From positions 310,001 through 374,000 of the forward strand of contig JASANH010001028.1 in NCBI GenBank assembly GCA_030248295.1: a DNA stretch of 64,000 nt, read 5' to 3'. A model generated the notes under the pieces. That model was not told the origin of the DNA. It searched no databases and saw only the letters and a list, made by a program, of their open reading frames with translations. Both the position numbers and the translations under genes were made by a program. The DNA comes from Mesodorylaimus sp. YZB2_4. Taxonomy: Eukaryota; Nematoda; Enoplea; Dorylaimida; Dorylaimidae. Shown here piece by piece: positions 56,428-64,000 of the stretch. Positions within the stretch are counted from its first letter, which is position 1; each line of letters begins with the position of its first letter.

Positions 56428-56854
56428 GGCCGCCTGGGTGGTGTAGCGGTGAAAGGCGTGTCACAGTTTGCTTGGCAGAGCTGGAAAAAGTCGACGAGCT
56501 AAAATCTGGCCGTCTCAGAACTTGGTGAAGTTCTCTCTGCGCCTTGCACGCCTGGCGGTGGGTGACTCACCCTTCATCCATCCGGGGTCGATAAACGAGG
56601 AGAGGCCTTATGGGGCGGGAGGCTCTCGAATCCGGGTCCCCTGGGTATGGCCACGGGACACGGGCTGGGTATGGCTGCCCTACGGGGTAACCACCAACAT
56701 CGCGGGGTAGCGACTAACACGTGCCCTTGCCCGGCATGCATACCGGATTGACCCTAGTCGATGGCAAGACAGGGTCAATAACCAAGCCCCCTAGGCCCTG
56801 AGAAAAGGGCCAAAAGTCGACCCCCCCTGGACCGATCAGGATGGGTGAAAAAAA
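56428..56854 (+). repeat. tRNA-derived SINE, copy E, with 15-bp target duplication
   Basis: It is 427 bp, starting GGCCGCCTGGGTGGTGTAGC (A-box-like) and ending in a run of A. The middle shares CGCCTTGCACGCCTGGCGGT and GGGTGACTCACCC with the other copies; the 3' half differs. Flanks ATACTTGGAAACAAA (56413-56427) and ATACTTGGAAATAAA (56855-56869) are a target-site duplication with one mismatch, direct evidence of LINE-type retrotransposition. Confidence 0.85.
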
Positions 56855-57379
56855 ATACTTGGAAATAAAAAATTAAGAAGCCTTGTACTGTAGGGCCATC
56901 TGATCGAGTAAGTGCGTCGGCTACTCGTTTTTTTCGCTGGCGCAGTTTTGAGATGTCCCGCTGTATCTGCCACCCACATGCGGCTAACACCGAGTTGCAG
57001 CAGCTTCTTTTCAGGTGATTGAGCAGAGCCATCACTAGCGATAAGACTTTCCTTGATAGAAAAATCTGGCGCGTTCAGACAAGTAAAAGGCAAGTACTAG
57101 TATCGTTTTGTCTCTCGTTTATCCAGAATCGGTACTTACAGTACGCTGACCACTTGCTTTGGCTGGGCACTTAATGTTCATGGCGCGGCTAACAGATCTC
57201 TTCCTTTCCACACATCTTTCCAATTAACTTCTTGACGCAGGATGTCAATCCATTATCAGGCGCTGCAGGCGACAAAAGGGTAGACAAAATTTTCCATTTT
57301 CTTAAAGGGACAGCCAGCAGCAGCCGTCTTTCCTTGTGACCACTGCTAAGCTGTCGATAAGCAGTAACTCATTGCCAAG

Positions 57380-58462
57380 ATGCCGGCGATCAACGAAATG
57401 GATTCGAATGACTCTTGTTCTTGGTTTCGATCAGCGGCATCAACAGTCCAATGGCTTTCCTACGACATCACCACCCTATTTTACTTTATCCTAGGTCTAT
57501 TAGGGCATTGCTTGGCCATCATATCTTTTGTAAAAAAAGTCCGCAAAGAATCGGCTTACATGTACCAAATTTTCGTCACGGTTGCCGAAACGATTGAGAT
57601 CATCACCGGTGCCATTGATGTCCTAGCATCGTATTGGCTGTCTGATTCAGGTGGTCATCCAGGCGTGTCGTGGTTTATGTCCAGTTATGTGTGCATGTGG
57701 ATAACAACGCATGTGCTTACACCCCTGGTCAATGTCTTTTTCACTCTGACTCTCCTGTTTAGCATAGCTATGGCTTCAGACAGGGTGTTGGCTCTGGGCA
57801 GGCCTATCCTATACAAGAATATAAATCACAAAAAACACCAAGTTGTGGCATGTATTGTATGTGTGACCATTGCATTTTTGACAAGTATATTTGATTGTTT
57901 CCGACTTTATCCACTCCTTGGACCTAATGGACAGTACAAATTAAGCTATAATGAAGCGTTCATGAGCACTTTTCTGGCCGGGTTTTTATCCCAGGTGCGG
58001 AACTTTGTTCGAGGCCTCGGTGCGGCGGGATTAGTTGTGTGCAACGTGGCTATGATCGTTTTGTTCAGATCTTACGCCAAAAAGGTGACTGAAATGACAT
58101 CAGGGGGTGCGAATGAAGCGAGAAGGAAGCAACAAAAACTGCTTATTATGCTAGCTTTGTTTGAATCGCTTTTCCTGACCCTTGAAATGTCAGCTATAAT
58201 TGCTTACTATCTTGAACTTTATATTGAACCCAATTTTGTTGAATGCAAATCAACATTCCAGACTCCACTTACTGATCTGTTAATTCAAGTGCTTGAAATT
58301 TGCGATTTTTACGTTGTCTTTGCTGTTAGTGGAAGCTTTCGTCAAATAGTTTTTGAGTCAATACCGTGTTTAAGCCGGTTTCAAGCGGCATTTTCACCAC
58401 CCTCGATTAATCCTTCTGCTGTACCTGCAGTTGTTGTTGTAGTTTTGGCGCCACGTCGTTAA
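57380..58462 (+). CDS. Rhodopsin-like 7TM receptor (peptide-receptor type), single exon
   Basis: The protein is 360 residues with no intron. The start context is CAAGATGCC. Seven hydrophobic segments lie at about 27-50, 58-85, 101-133, 152-172, 215-234, 254-278 and 294-318. TM3 is followed by ASDRVLALGRPILYK, a DRY-type motif with the S/A-x-D-R-x..P-x-x-Y context of invertebrate FMRFamide-like receptors. TM7 has ICDFYVVFAVSGSFRQI instead of NPxxY. A Cys in YVCMW precedes TM3, but a partner Cys in the second extracellular loop is not seen. N-glycosylation is possible at NDS near residue 9. It presumably couples to G proteins at the plasma membrane; the ligand is unknown. A transposon-like repeat begins 40 bp past the stop, and a truncated copy of the gene's 5' part lies at 61.25 kb. 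Confidence 0.85.
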   Translation: MPAINEMDSNDSCSWFRSAASTVQWLSYDITTLFYFILGLLGHCLAIISFVKKVRKESAYMYQIFVTVAETIEIITGAIDVLASYWLSDSGGHPGVSWFMSSYVCMWITTHVLTPLVNVFFTLTLLFSIAMASDRVLALGRPILYKNINHKKHQVVACIVCVTIAFLTSIFDCFRLYPLLGPNGQYKLSYNEAFMSTFLAGFLSQVRNFVRGLGAAGLVVCNVAMIVLFRSYAKKVTEMTSGGANEARRKQQKLLIMLALFESLFLTLEMSAIIAYYLELYIEPNFVECKSTFQTPLTDLLIQVLEICDFYVVFAVSGSFRQIVFESIPCLSRFQAAFSPPSINPSAVPAVVVVVLAPRR

Positions 58463-58501
58463 TGGTAATCACGCCTGTGAGCGATATCTTTCTCCGCTGT
58501 T

Positions 58502-59983
58502 AGGTCCGACATTGCGTCCCAAAACCCAGCCCATGTTTTTGAGTTTTTTGGCTGCGTTGGGTCAGGTTTTTAGACAGGGTGGTTTTGGGTTGTGGAGGTT
58601 GACCTTTTTTCGAACCCAACCCCCAAAACCACTATTATACTTGGGGTGCCTTGTTCGTCAGCGTGGGTATGTGGTTGATCAGCACAGCGTTTTTTGAAGC
58701 CACTGTGACACGATGTTCGTTGGTTTCGAGTCGACAGATCCTAGTGCCGCGAAAAAACCGTACCCAGCGCCCCCTGCTAGTCTGATTCGACATGTCAGTC
58801 TGACTGTGACGGAACTGAGAAATCATCTGTCAGCAGATGACATCGAGTCTGACCTGATCTCTTGTCGACTCGCAGTCAGAGATCAGGTCAGTCAAGTCCT
58901 AATTTTGAAAGTTTGGTCAGTCAGAATCCATGAAGAAGCCTCTTGCTTTTTGGCAGTGGGTGGGCTTGAGTTTTTGGCTGGGTTTAGAGAGTGATTTATT
59001 GCCTTGAAGCAGGTATTTCCTGCAAATTTATTTATAGACTAGTCAGAAATTATGTCTGCGAGAGCCCAATTTTGCAGAAATTTTGCCTCTAGCCCCCGGA
59101 CCCCAACCCAACTCGGGTGGTTGACGCTCATCCTTCAGTTTTAAATTATAGCATATTCATGCAATTTTTTTGTTGGCCCCCTAAGACCCCGAAATCCTGA
59201 GTACGCGCCTGAACTGACGTGAGCCACTGCCTCTCTAATAATTGGCGGGTGAATATGATGACGGGAGACCAGCATCTCCTTATTCAAGGAACAGGGCTTG
59301 TAAGATACGATAAGTGCCCTAGTGAAAATGGTCCCTCAGCTGGGGCCATGTTATTTGTAAATTGCAGCTCGAAAAGGGAGTAGTCGTTGAGATGTGAGTA
59401 GGATACTTCTCCGGTCTTTGGTTGTTTTTAGGAGTCCAAAAACCGAATTCGGAGTGGCACTCAGAAGTTCATGCCGGTGTATCACCTGCAGATAAGTTGC
59501 TTCTGATATTCCTGGAGATATTTTTGAAAGGTGGATGGAGGTGCGAGTAGGGCATAACTCAATCAACTGCTCAAAAATGTGAGGTTCATTGTGAGGTCAA
59601 CTTTCGGAGTTATGTGACCTGTAAAATGTGCTAACCGGTGCCCTGGGGAGGCCAGGGGTGACTCTTCCAATAACCCCTTTAACTTGCTTCTCAAAGAAGA
59701 CATTCGAGTAAAACCACGATGCCAAGATTGCGTTCCGTCAGAAGGCTTAATGAAGAATGATAGCATTTACACAAAAATGTGCGCCATACTGATAATATAC
59801 TTCACTGAAAAAGTGGTTTTTGGTGTTTTAGTCAATATTTTTTAAAATATGGGTTTTTATGGGTGGCTTGGTTTCACTTGTGAATGGGTTCGGTTTGGGT
59901 TCTCAAAAATGGGTTTGGGCTGGGTTCGACTTCAAAATTTTTGGGTTGGGTTCGTGTCGAACTGTAGACCCATTGTCGGACCT
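58502..59983. mobile_element. TIR element with AGGTCCGACA ends and GGGTTYGGGT-rich subterminal repeats (hAT-like)
   Basis: The left end AGGTCCGACATTGCGTCCCA and right end (reverse-complemented) AGGTCCGACAATGGGTCTAC form short inverted repeats. Inside each, AACCCAGCCC / GGGCTGGGTT motifs repeat. Such G/T-rich subterminal arrays are typical of hAT miniature elements. No transposase frame or clear 8-bp duplication was found. The interior holds an imperfect palindrome around 58,795-58,900 (CTGACAGATGATTTC-like and TCAGATCAGGTC-like arms). Confidence 0.5.
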
Positions 59984-61249
59984 GGCTTCGCTAAGAATAC
60001 CCAGCAATAGTGGCTAACATTGCACACTTGCCCGAATTAAACAGTACGCTTCGGACAGACCCTTGTGAGGCCTGCTCTAATTTTAGAAAATACACACGTT
60101 AATTCGCTGTTTTTGCCTGTGAACAGTTTGAAGGGGTCTTCCCCAATGTATCCGCCATCTGCATGCCCCTTACGTCATTGCTGCATTAGCTGCAGCAGGC
60201 TGGGGGAGGACACTTGCTTAAAGGGTCACAGATACGTCAAAGATAACGGAAGATCTCCTAGTAGTGCCATTGTACGATAGTCATCTTAAATTACAACGGG
60301 GAAAAGTCCTACTTTGGCTGTTCCTGAGAAAATCAGACGTCACCGCGCAAAAATTTCAAATCGGCAGATGCAGCACTGCTATAGCAGTCCGTTTTTGGGC
60401 TGTCGTAATCGCATATTTTTTCCCTAGTGCAAGAATTTTTGAGTATGCTATGGTTTTACCTGCATTTCTTGCGTCAATAAATGGCTTGTTCAAGGCAGAG
60501 TCATAATTTTGCAAAATTGTAGCGCATATGCAAAGTATGCAGTTTAGCCTCAGCTAAACTGAGCATTTGTAATACCATTACACAGAAATTAACGAGCTCT
60601 TATGATTTAGAACATTTTAGAGCTTCGTTTCGTTTGAGCAGCATTAGGGAACTGACGATGAACGAGGGAGAGCCCCGTATTTCGAGCGGTAAAGCATTTC
60701 AGCCAGACAGGAATAAGCTGCTGTGAGCAGCAGTCACTGTTCACCCGTACTCCGTAATTTTTTCCTGTCGGAATTCAACATGGCGACACTCAATTGTTCA
60801 TTATTTGCCGATCTTGTTGTTCTGACGTGTGGCCCTTTAAACCAAGGATCAAATTACTGTAAATTCTAAACTGTTGGCCTTAACGAAAGTACATGATCGC
60901 TACGCTGTCATTTATCCGAAAGTCGTAGTTTTCGTTCTCTAGCCACCTGCTTTGGCTGTACCCTAGATTACATGCTCTGGCAATGTTATACTGCAGATAA
61001 GTCTACTGTTTAATAGAAACTGGTGCCTAACATGTTTCGAAAACCGCTAGCGAAGGCTTTCTGCAGACATTGTCACAAATAGCCGTGGTTTCTAAGAAAA
61101 CCATATATTGTAAGGGTACGAATCGAGAACGGCATATTATTCGAGCTACATTTTTTCTGCGCCCCACTCGTTGTGCTTCAAGAAGTAAAGCTTGCACTTC
61201 TCTTTCCAGAATTGTTACCTTATAGAACGATTTTAAAAACTCTACGTGA
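59984..61249. other. Intergenic, no gene recognised
   Basis: Short unconserved frames only. Confidence 0.4.
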
Positions 61250-61650
61250 GATCTCTTCAGTCCCACAAAGTTCTTTTCTATTAACTTGTTGACGACGGAA
61301 GCCGATCCACTACTGGGTGCTGCAGGTGAAAAAATAATAACGCGGCATTTCCATGTTCTTTAATTGACAACATCCATCCTCCCTAGTGCCCACTGATAAG
61401 CTGTCGACAATCATACTGTAAGCTTATTTCCAAGCCGTTGACGATCACAGAAGGACTCGAGTGACTCATGTTCTTGGTTTCGATCAGCGGCACCAACAGC
61501 CCATTGGGTTTCCCGCTATGCGACATCAACACCACAGTGTCTTATAGGTGTATTTGGACATGGCTTGGCCATGACAAGATCACGGCCAAGCCATGGCCAT
61601 GGTTTGTAAAGAAAGTCTAGAAAAATCGGTTTATCATTACCAATAGCCCA
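61250..61650 (+). pseudogene. Truncated duplicate of the 57-kb 7TM receptor gene and its 5' flank
   Basis: From 61,250 (GATCTCTTC) the sequence follows 57,196 onward: TTAACTTGTTGACG against TTAACTTCTTGACG, GGGTGCTGCAGG against GGCGCTGCAGG, CTGATAAGCTGTCGA against CTGCTAAGCTGTCGA. It then enters coding sequence: TGTTCTTGGTTTCGATCAGC is identical. Missing stretches, a lost start codon and an in-frame TAG near 61,618 show decay. Similarity fades after about 61,650, so only the first fifth of the gene was copied or kept. Confidence 0.75.
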
Positions 61651-63129
61651 ACAAGAAGAACATAGAACATCTCCACGCCTCTAGTCTTGCGCCTTTGCTT
61701 CACTCACAGTGGCGATTAGGCAGCCATTGTGAGCCACTCCTGGGTGCTATGTGCAAATGCAGTGAAAGGTCTGTGATATTAAACACTTCCAATTCTATAG
61801 GACAGTTTTCCAGACCAATTCACTTTAGGAGCAGCGTTTTTTGGTACAATCTCGCCTTATGTTGCCGGATAGCATGGCAGGGAATACGAGTAGCTTCCTG
61901 GGTTACCTACAGCATGGTACCTTTTAAACGAAAAAACCAAAGTATCTATACGGCTAAAAAATTTAGGTTAACCGTGATTTCTGGGTAAGAGGGGCCGGGA
62001 ATACTGCATACACTGCACGTACTGGCATGCTAGGTGATGGAGCGTACACAGCTGCTGCAAGCGAATAGAAAGGCGGACCAGCTCACGCTTTTTTCCAGCA
62101 TTGCTCATTAGGTTTTTTATTACACATTACGATAGGTGCATCTCTTGTTGCCTTCAGTCAGACTACAGTAATGCTAGAAACATTTGGGGTAATCTAAGGA
62201 CATGGGCTAACATTGCACAGAGTATGCCGGCTTGTGAAAGCGTTTACAATCTTCTAAAGAGCTGAAAAGGCAAAATTCAATCTATTTCTCCTCTAATTGC
62301 GGCTTAGACCGTGCAGCCTTCACACAGGATTGGAAAAGAGTATTAAAATTGTTCAGCATTCTCCCAAGAGGATATCTACCCGTATCACAGCGCTTCAGCT
62401 GATCGATGTCAGTCTGCAGAATAGGATCCCTTGCCACCTGTCCATAATCCAGAATTGATCTTTTGTGTGATTCTAGTCTAAAAACAAGAGATAGGGCTGT
62501 CAACCCAGCTTCCGCCTGGAGCCTCAATCATAGTATATTTTCATCTGTAGGAATATTCTATTTCATCAACTGCACACCAAAAACATGGCTAAATCATTTA
62601 GTGCTCAAGGTTAGCCGCGTCATGTACATTTTCTGTAGGGTTCAAGAAAGTATCTAACAGACGCTAACCTTTAAAATTCAACTTCACTCACTGTCCAGCG
62701 CATTTTTCAACAATTCTGCGGCATTGTACCTTGTAAGCAGACATTTTCCTCAAAGCCGACCGCAGCAATGTCTAGTTCAGCATATATGTCTGCGGCAAGG
62801 ATGCTTGCATGAGCATGTGGCTTTGGTTTTCTGCTGCAATTGCAGTGAGGTTGACTGCAGCTGATGTGTTGCCTATTCGAGTTTAGCGCGAGCTGACTGG
62901 CGTCTGCTTGTGCCCAGCGAATGTATGAATTCTTGTGTGGTCTGATGATTTGTGACTTCAGTGGCTGGTTATCACGTAGCTCGTCATGTCCCACCGGTTT
63001 ACCACCCGACGTCATCATCAACGCACTCCTTACGCTCGTCCAGAGCCCCGTCCAGATAACGCCAATGGTTTGTTGTGCAAGTAACCCTGCCACCTTCGCT
63101 ACACAATCATCAATTTTCGACTCCTCCAG
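61651..63129. other. Intergenic, no gene recognised
   Basis: Short frames only. The 169-codon minus-strand frame at 62,707-63,216 runs into SINE copy F and shows no domain, so I do not call it. Confidence 0.4.
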
Positions 63130-63485
63130 CTGTAGCAGCAGTGGTAGTGCGGAGCAGCGCCTCAGCGTTCGGTCGCCCCGTATTTTGGTAGTGAGTGGTC
63201 GGATGCAATTCCCCATCAGGCCTGCCTGTTTGTAAACTTGACCCCCTCACTGACCTGACGCAGCTGCCGTGGTTGACTTCCGAGTGGAAGGACGAGAAGC
63301 CAAACGAGCTGTCTCTGCTGTTGAAGCCTACCCATTAATGCCCAATGACGAGCTGGCCACCGGTCCTGCAATGATGCTCAGAGTGGGTCTCGCCTACAAG
63401 GTTTGATTTCCGACTGCCTGTTGCAGAATGGGCTCTGCTCAAGTGGGCGAACACAAAAAACTTCTTAAAACCCATTTTCTGATTT
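63130..63485 (+). repeat. tRNA-derived SINE, copy F (old, diverged)
   Basis: It aligns along its length with copies A-C: GCGGAGCAGCGCCTCAGCGT (head), CCTGCCTGTTTGTAAACTTG, CCTCACTGACCTGACGC, GAGAAGCCAAACGAG, CTCGCCTACAAGGTTTGA and GAATGGGCT (tail). It is clearly more diverged than copies B and C. An attractive exon-like frame at 63,264-63,402 lies wholly inside it. Confidence 0.65.
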
Positions 63486-64000
63486 CTCGTAAGCTGCAAG
63501 CACATTCATGATGAGATAGCTATCCGCGCAAGCAAGTACGCCCTTTGTTTTCCAGCACTTTCACGACCCCCGAGAGACCTCAATTCATTCGCTCTCAAAA
63601 ACATAAATAGCTTCCTTCCGATCTTGGCACCAGTCGCACTGTCATTAGCCACCAATCCACTGGCCGATACGCTCATTGCAGGCGCATCCTGTCTTCGCAA
63701 ATCAATACTCGGCGAAAAATTGACTAAACAAGCCGTCGACTACAGGCATTCTATCGATGACACCGTCCAATTTCAGTCCCTATAATGGCATCTCACTTGC
63801 AAGCTGCAGCTTTCAGGCATCCGCAGCATTATAGATTCCCCGACCAGCATAGGCCCTCTTTTGAAAGCGCCTTAGTTGGATTTCCCGATCTAGGAATGAA
63901 TAGACGCCGCGTCCGGCCACAGGCGCCACATTAGCATGCCTGGTGACGACAAGACGAGATAACCTGAAGGCAATCTACTAATTCCCTCTTGCACCCTCAC
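63486..64000. other. Window end, no gene supported
   Basis: An open frame at about 63,560-63,774 follows an acceptor-like TTTGTTTTCCAG and ends in a stop. It contains FLPILAPVALSLATNPLADT. It could be a terminal exon, but no upstream partner was found. Confidence 0.3.

Noticed and set aside
62707-63216. 169-codon minus-strand frame
   Set aside because: Overlaps SINE copy F and contains no domain; the opposite strand is also open, as expected from composition.
63264-63402. Exon-like frame (acceptor CGCAG, donor AAG|GTTTGA) that looks like a protein-coding exon
   Set aside because: It lies entirely in diverged SINE copy F and follows the SINE consensus base for base in places.
1-64000. CRISPR arrays, bacterial operons, phage genes
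   Set aside because: No regularly spaced repeats, no ribosome-binding-site-led gene strings; introns throughout show a eukaryotic nuclear genome.

Overview
The window reads as nuclear DNA of an invertebrate animal. The genes are metazoan (two tropomodulins, a DEG/ENaC-type channel, rhodopsin-like receptors, the end-joining factor PAXX). Introns are mostly short (about 50-170 bp, with consensus GT..AG), and single-exon receptor genes sit beside intron-rich muscle genes. A tardigrade or other ecdysozoan is my best guess, but nothing here proves it. No rRNA gene, tRNA gene, CRISPR array or bacterial operon was seen.

Layout. 1-2.9 kb: nothing recognisable. 2.9-4.07 kb (minus): a two-exon PAXX gene. 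4.3-8.7 kb: repeats, namely tRNA-derived SINEs and a terminal-inverted-repeat DNA element that carries one of the SINEs. 8,682-19,285: one Ty3/Gypsy LTR retrotransposon with 4-bp target duplications, inserted into a minus-strand SINE. Its LTRs are identical apart from one short indel, so it is young. Its integrase ends in a PWWP module where chromoviruses carry a chromodomain. 20.55-23.53 kb and 28.37-32.91 kb (plus): two tropomodulin paralogues with matching exon lengths. The first has a long Ala/Lys/Pro tail, the second a roughly 1,030-residue Gln/Pro-rich head. Between them lie a 1.4-kb foldback repeat with a nested TA-flanked MITE and a decayed MYND-finger fragment. 33.55-36.58 kb (minus): a DEG/ENaC-family channel gene, broken as it stands. 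37-45 kb is mostly repeats and empty sequence with one small secreted Cys-containing protein (40.16-40.92 kb). 46.26-47.51 kb: a single-exon 7TM receptor. 50.3-50.95 kb: a mariner remnant. 53.08-55.84 kb: a candidate small one-pass membrane protein and a five-exon coiled-coil protein. 57.38-58.46 kb: a second 7TM receptor, with a truncated, decayed duplicate at 61.25-61.65 kb. SINE copies also lie at 56.43 kb (clean 15-bp target duplication) and 63.13 kb.

The genes do not form a pathway. The clear gene-to-gene relations are two duplications (tropomodulin and the 57-kb receptor). The strongest novel signals are the PWWP-tailed Gypsy element and the retained PAXX gene.
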